A DNA stretch of 64,000 bases, from the NCBI RefSeq assembly GCF_030247185.1, contig NC_080571.1, forward strand, positions 105,669,128-105,733,127. Reading direction: 5' to 3'. The notes beneath the pieces were generated by a model, which ran no database searches, had not been told where the DNA came from, and was given only the letters and a program-made list of their open reading frames with translations. Both the position numbers and the translations under genes were made by a program. This DNA comes from Malaya genurostris (Eukaryota; Arthropoda; Insecta; Diptera; Culicidae). Each line of letters begins with the position of its first letter. The stretch's first letter is position 1. Shown here in pieces: positions 1 to 12,500 of the stretch.

Positions 1-64
1 AACTGATGCCCGTGCGTCAGCTGCGCGAGCGGTCTGAAGTTGGTTACACTTCGAGTGCCGGACC
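1..64 (-). CDS. Possible partial host exon at window edge
   Basis: On the minus strand a plausible 3' splice site (TCCTGAATTACAG) is followed by 64 nt that run off the window. This stretch is clearly GC-richer than its surroundings. Two of the three frames are open to the edge, one giving residues SGTRSVTNFRPLAQ and on. The third frame stops after six codons, and it is the frame that would continue the phase-0 donor of the exon at 7760, so direct joining to that exon is not supported. A weak plus-strand reading (MPVRQLRERSEVG...) also exists. No family recognised. Confidence 0.22.
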
Positions 65-75
65 CTGTAATTCAG

Positions 76-1540
76 GAACCTTGACTCAAAGACTAATTTG
101 ATCAAAGACAAAAGTTTGGGAAAATAGCGTTAGTGGTGAAACTTTTGTTTAGAAAAGTCTTGAATGTTTAAAAAAGAAAGAGGGGTGGGGTTTTAGTTAG
201 TATGGGCACTTTATAATGCTTTCCCATACAGCAGATATTGAAGTATTAAAGGAATAGTGACAACTGGTTTTTATTCGCAAACACTTCCTTCCTTGTCATC
301 AGATACCAACGATGACAATTATCTAATGGACATTCCGGTTTCAGAAACTGTTAAAACGTTTGATTATAAATCTGTCAATTACCATTCACAGGCCATCTGC
401 AAAACTTCGCGTGGCAGCAACGTAAATCCAGCACCAAAGTCCTGCGCATCACGACATCCTACTGTTGATTTTTGTTATTTGTATTGGGGCCATTTGAGGA
501 GACGACAAAATGTTTATCACGTCTCTTGGCAAATGAACGGTGACGGCGACTACGTGTCGCCAGTTTTCCGACCACTGGAAGCATTCGGTCAACGGCAGGA
601 GGAAACATTACGGGGTATAAGGAACTGTGGAGCCACGTGCCACCGGCGATATACGGCACAGTGCCAACATTGCGGGTGCACTAATGTAGCGGCCTGGTGC
701 TGACCTGCATTCACACGACTCTGGTGAATTCGAATGCTACTCTCCTTAGACATAGGCTTCGACCGCCCCGTGAATATGTTGCTTGTTTTCTTGATTACAA
801 AGCTGAAAGTTCTTTGGAACGTCGGCATTTGCTATATATTCTGAACATTGCAGTGCCAAATTGGCACTGTTACCAACATGCCTTTGCGATTGCTGCGGTA
901 CTCGGTTTCTGGCATAACTCATTGTTGATATTTCGTGGAGCATCAATAAGCTTTTCTAGTAGCGAGCTCTGGTTAACAAACAGCGAATTATGCAATATCG
1001 TTTGAGGTTTCCAAAAAAAGAGCTAAATTGGCACGACTTTCTGTGGGTCGTGTCAGAAATCAAGATAAACAAGATAATATTATTGCACTGTACTGACGCA
1101 TTGCGCATTTGAAAACTTTATAGGGACATAGACTTTTGGCATTCATAGCAGTGTTTATTTGTTTGTTGTTAGCAATTTTAGTGATCTTTTCACTATTTGC
1201 ATACAGATCGTTCTTTGTCAGATTCAATCAGTGATACAAATTTTTAGATTATAAAACGGACGGTGCATAATTATTCTGATTCGAGAATTTTAGCAGATAT
1301 TTTGTGCAAATTCAAGGTTTTCACAGAGAGTTCAAAACATTAGAATTTTTAACGTGAATACGTCTTACTTTAGTATGAAAAGCAACTTCGCCATGCGTAA
1401 CTCATTCAGTAATGAAGGTAACAACATAATTCTTACTGCATGGATTCAGAAGTATGGTCAGAAATTTGCGATTGAATTTTGATTAACTTGTGATAACCAT
1501 AAATAATTTGTAAAGTCCGTTGCCTCATGTTTGTCTTGTT
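76..1540. other. Unassigned sequence, no gene recognised
   Basis: Positions 460-720 are GC-richer and hold overlapping short open frames on both strands, none with a recognisable domain. They may be remains of a retroelement coding region, but nothing proves this. The rest is AT-rich and without clear repeats or splice-flanked open frames. Confidence 0.4.
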
Positions 1541-1544
1541 TGAT

Positions 1545-1705
1545 CTTGGCTCGAGCCCCAATCTGAAAGAATTCTTAGTATCAGTAGAATCGTAGCATCA
1601 GCCATGCAATGGTTCTGTAGGCTACGAATCGGCTGCGGCGTCTGTCGAAACAGAAGGTCAAATTCCACAAAAGAAATACGAAGGCTTTGGTTTTTATGAG
1701 CAAAC
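1545..1705 (+). mobile_element. 5'-truncated tRNA-related SINE (family 1)
   Basis: Matches the 3' two thirds of the SINE copies at 45559, 49947 and 54547: a B-box-like GGCTCGAGCCCC, then 'agccatgcaatggttctgta', 'gaatcggctgcg' and 'acagaaggtcaaattccaca'. The tRNA-like head upstream of the B box is missing. More diverged from the consensus seen in this window than the other copies. Confidence 0.6.
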
Positions 1706-2379
1706 CATCTTCAGTTGGGTTAACCATTAATTTTTCACAGATAGATAGAAATTGATTCAAGACTAGTTTATAAAATGGTTGAATGTTTTTGTATGCCCTT
1801 TTTTCAAATCGTTGTAACTCGGAAATTGTTACTTGAACAAAAATGGTATCTAAGGAAAAGTTATAGGAAATCAATAAACCAATCTAAAAACTGTTTAGTT
1901 GAGAAAATGTTGAACAAACAAAAAATACAGGGTTTTGTACACGACACCTTCGATCACGATGACATTAAAAATGCTCAAATAATTTTCTCTACTGCATTAT
2001 CGAACAGCACAGAGTACAAATCGAACCACTGTACACTGCGAGTATTTTACCCGTTCGCTCTACGTGAAGGCAGGCATTGACTGAGCAATAAAATGTGACG
2101 AAACAAAATATTTAGAGATTCTGTTTTGTGTGACAGTTCATACTGTGCAGAACGCAGTGGTATTTATTCATGCATGACGCGAAGCCTTCCTATACCGATC
2201 GAAACAGAACTGCTACTGAATGAAACGAAATTCTTATTTTTAAACCTGTTATCAACTGCCAGGGGTAGCATGTAGAAAACCCTGTCAAGTTTTTGAGAAA
2301 ATGAAATAATAACTTTGAATAAATACATTGGGAATCAGTACAAATCTCAATTGATTTTAATTTTATCTACCCGGAGGGC

Positions 2380-2550
2380 CGAATGTCATATATCTGTCTA
2401 CATGTGTCTGAATGTGTGCGCATAATTAAAAGGCGTGTTTCTCAGCGTTGGCTGGACCGATTTTGACGAAACTAGTTGCAAATGAAACGTCTTCCTGGAA
2501 GTATATATGTTTATCATTTAGGGGTTAGCCAAATTTTGTGCTAGGGCACA
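2380..2550 (-). repeat. Fragment of mosquito dispersed repeat (minus orientation)
   Basis: Reverse-complement relative of the 3' part of the repeats at 4060-4390 and 20380-21540: it shares the 'cccggagggccgaatgtcatat' type block and the 'ttctcagcgttggctggaccgattttgac' block. Non-coding. Confidence 0.5.
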
Positions 2551-2560
2551 TAACCGTTTT

Positions 2561-2846
2561 TATTATTTTTACGTTTCGTCTTTGACTCATCAGTGCAGAG
2601 CAGTTCAAATTGAACTGCTTAGTGCTAAACTCGGCAGTTCAATTTGAACTGCTAAGCAGACGTAATGTTTCTGCTATTCACAGAACACTTTTTGGTTTGC
2701 AACGGAGTGCAATGTCTTTTCTGACGTGCTGAACGAAAACGTGTTTTCGACTATTTCTGGCCGATGCCGATGCCGAGTTTAGCACTAAGCAGTTCAATTT
2801 GAACTGCTCTGCACCGATGAGTCAAAGACGAAAAGTAAAAATAATA
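2561..2846. mobile_element. MITE-like palindromic element with 76-bp inverted repeats
   Basis: The arms 2561-2636 and 2771-2846 are inverted copies with about two mismatches; the 134-bp centre holds further copies of the palindromic core CAGTTCAATTTGAACTG. No coding capacity. The same core and the 'cactgatgagccgaaggcgaaacg' block recur at 35.5-35.9 kb, and a broken copy flanks the full-length LINE at 22.0-22.15 kb. The transposase class is not assignable because I cannot fix the target-site duplication. Confidence 0.65.
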
Positions 2847-3714
2847 AATGTATGTTTATGTTTTGAGATCTGATGTTTACTTTTTGAGTTACACAAACTT
2901 TTTATGTCAAATCTGTTTTATTTAATAGTATTTTGTTTGAGTAATTATAAAAGAATTGAATAGTATTAAGCGTTCCGTTTTAATAAAACAATTTTTCGGA
3001 AATTCAAGAAAATTTTTGAATTTAAAGTGATAAATAGATAGTGCGTTTCATAACTAAATCGATTGTAACTGCCTTCAATTATACCCACCGTAAAATCTCA
3101 ATTTCACATTACTCTAATATATTCAAGAAATACGTATATTTAATAATATTTTAAATCGTTGAAAAAATGCGAGGTGGGTAAAACACATTTTTAAATACAA
3201 AATGTTGTTTATTTCATTTTTTTTGTACAAAGAAGTTAAAATTGATGGATAAAGAATTTATTTCAAATTTCTAAAATAGTAAATTCAAAAACTAGACAGA
3301 GTTTCGAAAAACCAAAAACACTTAAGTTTTAGCAATTACATTTATTATAACTAAGTATTCTTAGAATTTTGAAATTTGGCTTTGCCTAGCCGTAATTGGT
3401 TTTTGAAATGCATAAACGGTCACTATTCTTTGCCACGGGGATGATTTTAGAACTGAAAAATAGTGTATGATAAGTATTACAAAAACCCTCTTAATCCACC
3501 TAATGGTGTGATAATGACTTTCTCTTTCTTCAAAATAGTCTTATGATATTTTTAACTTTTTATAAAATAATTTCTGACACTAATTTCGGCTCATTTTTGA
3601 TTTTTGACTGTGAGAAGAGTGATGCTAATCTAATAAACCCTTCTTAGTCCTTAGTTAGTGGAATTTTCAGAGATGTTGAAAAATCACCATAGGGGAGGAA
3701 GGTATGAAATTTTC

Positions 3715-3945
3715 GAAATGGAAAAAAATGGTTGATGCCAAAAGTCTTAGAATTGCATGAAACGTCGAGATTTAGTGTCATCTTGAAAAAACATATTTTT
3801 CAAAAAATCAAATTCTGGGACTTAGAAAAAATCTCCAGATTTTTCTTAGTTCCAGAAAGTCCCCGTTTTTTAGACGACACTAAATCTCGACGTTTCATGC
3901 AATTCTAAGACGTTTGACATCAAAAAAAAATTTCCGCCGGGTAGC
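3715..3945. mobile_element. MITE with perfect 34-bp internal inverted repeats
   Basis: Positions 3746-3779 and 3876-3909 are perfect reverse complements (CTTAGAATTGCATGAAACGT and on). They are flanked by a further imperfect match (GGAAAAAAAT...ATTTTTTTTGA) so the structure extends to about 3715-3945. The centre is A/T-rich and also partly self-complementary (TCTCCAGATTTTTCTTAG against its flank). Non-coding. Confidence 0.6.
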
Positions 3946-4054
3946 ACCCCTTACCTATGTCCGATTTAGCTGAAATTTTGCATGGGCACTTTTTTCGAGG
4001 TGGTTAAACTTTTTAACAATAGCGCTTAACGAAATTAGAGGTGATCCCGAAATA

Positions 4055-4385
4055 TTGGCACCCTTATATACATTAGAGCGATACAAAACAATGTGTTCTG
4101 TCGGTTACGTCACTTATACCATTATATCTCCGGAACCAAAAGTCACAGCCATTTGGTCTTTGAACTTGATCAATGGCCCGACAGTAGCTTTCAAACGAGC
4201 ATAAGTTTGTTAAAATCGGTTCAGCCATCTCTGAGAAAATTGAGCGCGTATAAATATCTTCTAAAAGTGCACACACACAGACATTTTCCGATCTCGTCGA
4301 ACTGAGTCGAATGGTATACAACACTATGGGTCTCCGAGGCTCCGTTGGAAAGTCGATTTTTCCAGCTATAGAGAAAGGCAAAAAT
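4055..4385 (+). repeat. Mosquito dispersed repeat, single degenerate unit
   Basis: Shares with the array at 20380-21540 the blocks 'aaaatcggttcagccatctctgagaaaa', 'acacacacagacattttcc' and 'gtcgaactgagtcgaatggtat', and ends in a CTCCGAGGCTCCGTT block and 'gagaaaggc'. A plus-strand open frame here is by-product. A likely start fragment ('cttaatccacctaatggtgtgataatg') lies at 3488-3520. Confidence 0.55.
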
Positions 4386-4389
4386 CGTT

Positions 4390-6120
4390 CATTTTTAAGG
4401 CAACTGACGTTTATAACGCTAGTAATGTCAAACTCTGTTTAGCTCAACGCATTGATGTTACTTTGTTGTATTTTATAAAAAATCGTGCCTCAGATTGTAG
4501 CAAAATTAAAAATTTAAGCTAAAAAGGCTATTGAATTCATTAATGCAAGCTAAGTATTATCGTTGGTTTAAAACATTAACATTTATCTAACCTGGTGCCA
4601 GAATCACAATTCAAAAATTTATACGTATGGAAAATGTATTTATTTGGTACATTTTCGTTGTCTAGTGAATGTCCAGTAACTTTTTATTTCAACAGTTTTT
4701 TAAGCCATAATATCATAAATGCCAGAATTAAATTTTCTTGGTGCAGCTGCACGCCGATGCAGGCTGAATGGTAAGATTTTTCGCAGAACTCGCATTTCCA
4801 AGGAAAGCGATCGTGAATATTAACCCACAATTTCATACCGCACTTCATTATTCTAAAAAAAAGCGAACCACGTCCGATGACTGTTCGAAGCGAATAGAAA
4901 AAATATAACATATATATAACCTCATGTTAGTTAAATAAAAATACGAATGGCTCATAGTTCTAGTGTAATAGTAATCAATTTACAAACCAGCAAAACGTGT
5001 GGTAAGCCCACTGCGCACAATAACTAATATTCCTGGTTTCTATGTGTCGGTTTTGTCTGTTATGCTTTGTGCGACGGTTCGTTCAATTCAAGCGGTTAAA
5101 ATTTTGCGTGCAATTTTTGGGACTAAATCTACTTTTGTCGAACTGAATTTGAATGTCGTCGAAATCTTCGTCAGTCAAAGAACGTAATGTGAAATACGTA
5201 TTAACGAGTTTTTCAGATGTTTCATCTGATAGTCAGTTTCGGCTGTGATTGTACAGTGGATGCAGGATTCTGCAAATAATTCATGGCGAATGCAGCTTGC
5301 CACAGTCAAATCAGCGGAAGCGAAGTGCCAAAACGTTTTCGGTGAAAAAATTTTCTATCGATTCAAAGATGTGAACGTTCCTTCGTAAAATTCGTATGAT
5401 TTCGTAAACTTATTCAGCGCTAAGGACCTTTTTCAGGTGGTGCATTTGTGAAGGTTGTGAGTTTTAGTAGTAAACATATAATATAGTTTTGTACGTAGAA
5501 GATATACACGGCACAAAAACTCGTGTAATTTGCTATCTCTGTTAAAACAAAAAAAAAAACAAAAATTTTATTAACGCATTCATAAACGAAACAGCTGCAG
5601 TTAACAAAATGTAAAATTATTTATTTTTATTTTTTTGTTTCGCATGTAGAAGCATTTAATAAGCCTCAGGAGCATAGAATCATTCAATAGGCTTCAAGAT
5701 GTTCATTACAAAAAAGTGTCATTTATATACTAGAATCTGGCACATTAAAAGCAATAAATTTGAAATTCATATTTATTACTCTTACTTCAGTGTTTTATTG
5801 ACTATTTGAAAAAATAAAAATCATTATCTATTATACTTTTATTGAAAAAAAATCAAAGCTACTACACTTTTTAAATTTAGTTGATTTTGTTTTCTGTTAA
5901 TAATTTAGCTTCAACTTTTTTACTGTATATATTTTTAAGTGCCCGCTTGATACCCTAATAATATTTCCTAGACACCATTTTTGTGAAACTGTTAGTTATC
6001 TAGTACATAAAAAACAGAAAACTTGTTCAAAGTTTCATCTAGATCGGATTATGTGAAGTCTGGTAACTTGCTACTCATTTTTAGGATTTCTCTATCGTAA
6101 AAGCTGCAATGACGCGGCCA
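4390..6120. other. AT-rich stretch, nothing recognised
   Basis: Contains only short shadow frames, homopolymer runs and no inverted repeat, tRNA-like or transposase signature that I can support. Confidence 0.4.
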
Positions 6121-6128
6121 TGGTGTAT

Positions 6129-7537
6129 ACACCCAAACCTCCGTTTACGAACACTTTTTATACGTTACCTCTTTTTACGTAACTCTTTTTGCGAACCAAA
6201 TCCCGTAAAAAGAGGTTTTGGCAACCATCGAAAGCGATTTCCGACTCCATGGAAACTACTACAATATGGGAATTTTTGGAACGGGTTTAAAGAGTAGATT
6301 CCGGAAAATGATGTTTGAGGTATTTTAGAAATCCAAGATGGCGACTTCCAGTTGATTGATATTCCTCGAAAACCCTTACAATATGGGTATTTTCGGAACG
6401 GAATTGATGAGTAGATGTCGGAAAATGATGTTTGAGGTGGTTCTGAAATCCAAGATGGCGACTTCCGGTTGATTGATATTCCTTGAAAACCCTTTCAATA
6501 TGGGTATTTTCGGAACGGAATTGATGAGTAGATGTCGGAAAATGATGTTTGAGGTGGTTCTGAAATCCAAGATGGCGACTTCCGGTTGATTGATATTCCT
6601 CGAAAACCCTTGCAATATGGGTATTTTCGGAACGGGGTTAATGAGTAGATGCCGGAAAACGATGTTTGAGGTGGTTCTAAAATACAGGATGGTGACTTCC
6701 GGTTTATCGATATTCCTTGAAAACCTTAACATTATGGGTATTTTTGGAAAGTATTTAATAAACAGATGCCGCAAAACTATGTTTGGTGTCGTCTCGAATT
6801 CCAATATAACATCCTCCGGTTCATCGATATGCCTTATAAACCCTTAAAACAAAGAAATTTCCGAAACATATTGGATACCAATAAACGATGTTTGAGCTCG
6901 TTTCAAAATTCAATGAGGTGACTTCCGGTATAGTGTTTTAAAGGAATACCAAGTTAAAGGAAAACGGCAAAAAATAAAAAAAATACTAATAAACTGAAAG
7001 TTACTGTTTTGCATTTCAAAACCACCTCGAATATCATTTTCCGACGTCTACTTTTAAATCTCTTTCCGAAAGTACTTATATTGTAAGGGGTTTCAAGGAA
7101 TATCAACAAACCGGAAGTCGCCATCTTGGATTTAAGAACTACCTCAAACATCGTTTTCTGACATCTACTTATAATTCCCGTTCCGAAAATACCCATATTG
7201 TAAGGGTTTTCAAGGAATATCAAGAAACCGGAAGTCGCCATCTTGAATTTCAGAACCACCTCAAACATCATTTTCCGACATCTACTCATCAATTCCGTTC
7301 CGGAAGCCGCCATCTTGGATTTTGAAACGAGCCCAAACATCATTTTCTTGCACTTACTCTTCACATCCGTTCCGAAAATAACCATATGATGCCCGGTTTC
7401 CACATTAATTACACAAAACTTTTTTCCAAATAACGTAAACATTTTTTACGAACCAAATCCCAAATAACGTAAACTTTTTTTACGAACTACCTCCTTTTAC
7501 GAACCCCTGTTTAGTTCGTAAATGGAGGTTTCGGTGT
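6129..7537. mobile_element. Foldback element built of 117-bp minisatellite units
   Basis: The ends are inverted 24-bp copies with two mismatches (ACACCCAAACCTCCGTTTAC at 6129; inverted at 7514-7537). Between them, about 6250-6950 holds roughly six head-to-tail units of 117 bp (the block GTTGATTGAT recurs at 6351, 6468 and 6585), and 7010-7400 holds about three to four units in the opposite orientation, one of them shortened. The centre 6950-7010 is AT-rich. Because 117 is 39 codons, long repeat-peptide frames appear (142 and 162 codons); I regard these as by-products. Poly-T/A blocks 'tttttacgaaccaaatccc' lie inside each end. Confidence 0.75.
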
Positions 7538-7759
7538 ACCCGATCTTATTGAGATAAGCAGTTTCCTAAGCTATTATTTTAGCAAACACTGTAAAAGGAA
7601 ACTAAATTCTCGTGATTATCAGAAAAAGCAAATCCCACATACTACTAAATCGAACGACATACCTATAGTAGAAGCGTCCTCGCAGAGTAGGAGAAGTAGG
7701 GGAAGTTGCTCCTAAGTAACCTGTATATATGCAAACACAGTACCAATTGAACCACTTAC

Positions 7760-8185
7760 CGAACTAGTATGATGATGTCCATGATGACCGGACGATGAAT
7801 GCTTCGAAGGCTGTTGCTGGTGGTAATGATGATGCACTTGCTGTTGATAATGTGCCAACTGGTGTTGGTACTGTTGGTGGTACTGATGCCGCTGCTCCTG
7901 ACTAGAGCCGTGCTGGTGCTGGTGCTGATGATGGTGCTGTTCGGCCGTTTTAGGAGACAGTGGCTGATGGGAGTGCTGTGATTTGGAAGATTTTCCATTG
8001 GTTCCACTTTGGGCCTGTGTCGAGTGATGACCGTGGACATGCTGGTTAGTCGGAGGCGACGGCATGTTGTGGCCACTGTGAGGCAGATGCGATGAGTGCT
8101 GCAACCCATGGCCATGTTGGTGCGGAAAGTGGCCCTGCGATGCTTCCATCATGGTGGGTTGAATGTGAGTTACGAATTGAGCCAT
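7760..8185 (-). CDS. First coding exon of an unidentified host gene (His/Gln-rich)
   Basis: Runs from ATG at 8185-8183 for 426 nt (142 codons) and ends at a consensus donor TTCG|GTAAGT at 7760/7759, phase 0. The start has a good insect context (CAAAATGGC), and the upstream frame is closed by TAG eight codons before it, so this is a first coding exon if no intron intervenes. The product starts MAQFVTHIQPTMMEASQG and is then very rich in His, Gln and Ser (for example QHHHQHQHQHG, HHHYHQQQ), a low-complexity composition common in insect transcription and RNA regulators. No domain is seen before the donor, so the gene is not named. It is GC-richer than its surroundings. Reading past the donor adds only 15 codons before a stop. 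Confidence 0.65.
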
Positions 8186-8189
8186 TTTG

Positions 8190-9480
8190 TATACCGTGTT
8201 TATCCTCTACCTCAAGACCAAGTTTGTTTCACTCAAATGAAATAAGTTTAACTCGCTAGAAAAAGCTAGTGTTAACGATAACTTTACACTGGTAAAATTG
8301 TGTAGTTGTATGTTTAACTAGTGTATAAGGTAATACGATAACGTTCAAATATTTATTCTAACAACATTCTATAAGCGACAATTTTCAGCATTCCTAGCAA
8401 CGAGCACCTGAAAATTGGTAAGAAAATAAAATAAATGTTTCAGTAATTGAACTAAATCTATTGTTATCTGCATGCATCGAAAACGATAACTATAATCGAA
8501 TTTCCTAATCAATTGAGATACGAAAATTACTACACGCTATCAAATTCAAAACCAATTAAAATTACGTTGTACTATGTCGGTAATATTGCCCCCCGTAAAC
8601 TGTTTCTGTAGCAGTTTCACATCACTAATTACACGAATTTTGCCAATACCGCAGCTAATGGTTCCCAGCACGTAATTAGACGGCAAACGTACTCGGTGCC
8701 TGTTATTGCATAATGAATATTTATTGATATTTCTATCAAATACCAATTTACTGGATTGGCATTCGGTTGATTTGAACAGTGGAAAACTGTACACGAAATT
8801 TTGGTTAACCAGCTTAATTACATCTACGATTGAATTATTAGGATAATGAAAATAATATACGAAAAGTTCAGGAATTGTTATTACAGAGATGTTTATGTAT
8901 CAATAAGTGTATACTTTAAACCATTGCATTTGCGTAAGATGTAGTGATTCTATTTAATGTTTCGTCAACCGGATAGAATAGAAACTAGAGGTGATTTAAC
9001 GACAATGGCATTAGGGGAGATCGGCGTGAAAATGGTCACTCTTGGCACTATTGATGTCTTATTTTTTTTCTTCAGATCATTTATTTGATATGGCACATAG
9101 CTTTAGCTCAGAGGTGCCAAAGTCTGTATTGTATTTTTTCGTACAATATAATTACAATTATTATTTAACATATATACATACATATACAAGTTTGTTGGGA
9201 GAGTTAAAGAGTGGGGAATACAATTATGTTTAAACTATAGCAAAGTTAAGGTTAGTGTTAAAAACGGGAGCCGAATTACTGGCGGTTACTCCAGGTTAGT
9301 ATGGAAAAAACAAATAGTTACATACACACTCAAACAATATACAATAACACAAAACAGAATATAATAATGTAATAACTTCAAAGTCTTCGTGTAATCTTCG
9401 TTTCATTTTGGCTCAAAATTTCTGATGTGTGGTTACCAAAAACCAATCAGTACGTCACAAGATGGCATTTTGGGGAAAGG
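8190..9480. other. Host-like upstream and unassigned sequence
   Basis: Just upstream (minus strand) of the exon at 8185; would hold its 5' UTR or intron. Contains short frames only. I find no convincing TATA box or initiator, and no transposon ends. Confidence 0.35.
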
Positions 9481-9518
9481 TAACGGATGTAACGGATGTA
9501 AATAAAGAGAAGCAGTAA

Positions 9519-12500
9519 CTAGATTGATAAACCAATAGTTTTCAGAAAGATGTAAATCGCGTACATATAAGTGCAATCGCGACTTGCTAGTACATCTCGC
9601 ACCGGCACATTTGGTGGCCTACCTCGGGCCCAAAGGGAGTCTCTTAACTCTTAAACGATTCAGGACACATGACCACACAATATGCTCGATGTCGTAACCA
9701 TTGCCACAAGCGCAGATACCATTTTCAGCGAGGCCAATTCGTCAGAGATGCGTACCCATCTCGGAGTGATTAGACATAAGTCGGGATATAACACGAATGA
9801 AATCGCGACCCACTTGCATCCCCTCAAACCAAGGTTTCGTCGATACTTTTGGTATAATAGAGTATAGCCAACGTCCTACGTCTCCATTGTTCCATGAAGC
9901 TTGCCAACTTTCGAGTGTCTTCTGACGAGAAATGCTGGAAAATTCGTTGAAGCAGATTGGTCTTTCGAAAATATCACCTTCTAATGCACCAACTTAGGCA
10001 ATGAGTCTGCCTTTTCATTGCCCGGAATAGAGCAATGCGAAGGGACCCAGACTAACGATATTAAATAAGACCGCTCAGATAAAGCTCTCAAATGTTCCCG
10101 TATTTTCCCCAGGAAATATGGGGAATACTTTCCTGACTTCATTGCCCGGAGAGCTTCTATTGAGCTTAGACTGTCCGTGACAATGAAGTAATGGTCTTTG
10201 GGCAAGGTTTCAATGATCTCGAGGGTGTACTGATTAGCAGCTAATTCTGCGACGTAAATTGAAACCGGATCACTGAGTTTTAGCGAAACGGTGATGTTCT
10301 GATTGAAGATTCCAAAGCCAGTGGATCCATTGAGAAATGATCCGTCAGTGTAAAACATTTTTGCACCGTTGGCTGCTCTAAATTTATTGCGAAAAATATT
10401 GGGGATCATCTGAGGGCGTACGTGATCCGAAATTCCTCGAACCTCTTCTTTCATGGATGTGTCGAAAAACACAGTAGAATTAGAAGTATCCAAGAAATAA
10501 GCACGGTTAAGAATATATGAAGAAGGATTGATATTTTGAGCCATGAAATCAAAGTACAAGGACATGAAATGGGTCTGAGAATTGAGCTCGACAAGCCTTT
10601 CGAAGTTTTCAATCACCATCGGATTCAAGATGTCGCATCGGATTAGCAATCGATATGAGAGATCCCAGAATCGATTTTATCGATCGACGGTAAGAGGCCC
10701 GCGAGCACTTCGATACTCATCGTATGAGTCGACTGCATGCAACCTAAGGCAATATACAAACAACGATACTGAATTCTTTCCAGTTTAATGAAATGGGTGT
10801 TCGCGGCGGATCGGAAGCAGAAGCATCCATATTCCATTACAGACAGTACCGTTGTTTTGAACAACCTTATTAAGTCTCCTGGTTGAACTCCCCACCAAGT
10901 TCCAGTTATTGTACGAAGAAAATTTATTCTCTGCTGCCATTTTTGTTTCAGATACCTTATGTGACATCCCCAGCTGCCTTTGGAGTCGAACCAGACCCCG
11001 AGATATTTAATTGTGAAGACCTGAGCTATGGTTTCACCCCTTAGTTGAACCAGTAATTGTTCTGGTTCTCGTTTCCTTGAAAATACAACCAGCTCAGTTT
11101 TCTCCGTAGAGAACTCGATACCTAATGGTCCTTGAAGATCGGCAGCTTTGGGTCCTATAATAGACACAACACTGTCATCGGCAAGTTGTCTTAGCGTGCA
11201 AGATGTATTGATACAATTATCAATGTTGTTCACGTAAAAATTGTATAAAAGAGGGCTTAAGCATGAGCCCTGAGGAAGACCCATGTAACTGAGTCGTATT
11301 GTCGACATATCACCATGCCTGAAATACATGTGTTTCTCGGACAATAGATTATACAAAAAGTTATTCAAACTGGCGAAAGACCATGCTGATGCAACTTCTC
11401 AAACAGGATATCTATAGAAACTGAGTCGAAAGCCCCCTTGATATCTAGGAAAACTGATGTCATTTGTTCTTTACGAGCAAATGCCATTTGAATTTCTGTT
11501 GAGAGCAACGCTAAACAATCGTTCGTTCTTTTGCCCTTGCGGAAGCCAAATTGTGTATCTAAAAGCAAACCATTAGTCTCGGCCCAATTGTCTAGGCCTA
11601 TACGAATTGTGATCGGATGCTGGTTTCCCTGGTTTTTGAATGGCGATCACTCTCACTTGTCACCAGTCGTGTGGGACAATATTACCCTCTAGGAACTCGT
11701 TGAATAAATTCAGCAAGCGTCTTTTAGCTGTGTCAGGCAGATTCTTCAACAAGTTGAATTTGATTCTGTCTAGCCCCGGAGCTTTATTGTTACATGACAG
11801 GAGCGCAAGTAAGAACTCTACCATTGAAAACGGTGTTTCGTTCCTGTTTGATGGCGTGACGCGGGTAATCTTCTGCTCCGGAACAGAGTCAGGACAAACT
11901 TTTTTAGCGAAATCGAATATCCAGCGGTGAGAATATTCCTCACTTTCGTTCGTGGTACTATGGTTTCGTTGGGCCGTATTCCAAAGAGTGCTCATTGAAG
12001 TTTCTCTAGACAATCCTTCTACGAACCGATGCCAATAACCGCGTTTCTTAGCTTTAATTATGCTTTTCATTTTAAAATCTAACAACGCGTATTTTCGATA
12101 GTTATCCGGTGTTCCATTTTTTCTAAACGCGATGAAAGCTGAAGTTTTTTCTACTTTCAGTTCTGAGCACTCTTTGTCCCACCACGGGTTGAGAGGATGG
12201 ATGTAAGTTTTCGCGCCGGGTACACGTTTGGTCTGACATTGAATCGCGGTATCGAGAATCAAGTCAGCCAGAAACGTGTACTCTTCCTCCGGAGGAAGTG
12301 CTTGCGTTGTATTTAGTTTCTCAGATATCGAATTTGCGTAGTATTTCCCATCAATATTTCGTGTGAGGTCATACGAAACATTGATTGTCTCCAATGATCT
12401 CAATCCGCTGGTGATTGAAATTACTATCGGCAAATGATCGCTACCGTGGGGATCAGGGATTACCTTCCACTTGCAATCCAACCGTAGCGATGTCGAACAA

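Noticed and set aside
257..703. 148-codon plus-strand frame near the left edge
   Set aside because: No ATG-led conserved sequence, low-quality composition, overlapping minus frames; perhaps old retroelement, not supportable as a gene.
6376..7442. Two repeat-peptide open frames (142 and 162 codons)
   Set aside because: They come from a 117-bp unit whose length is a multiple of three; no start context, splice sites or domain, and the frames lie on the minus strand across oppositely oriented units.
7712..7759. Coding extension of the His/Gln-rich exon to the stop at 7712
   Set aside because: The last 15 codons lie after a consensus GTAAGT donor and change in composition.
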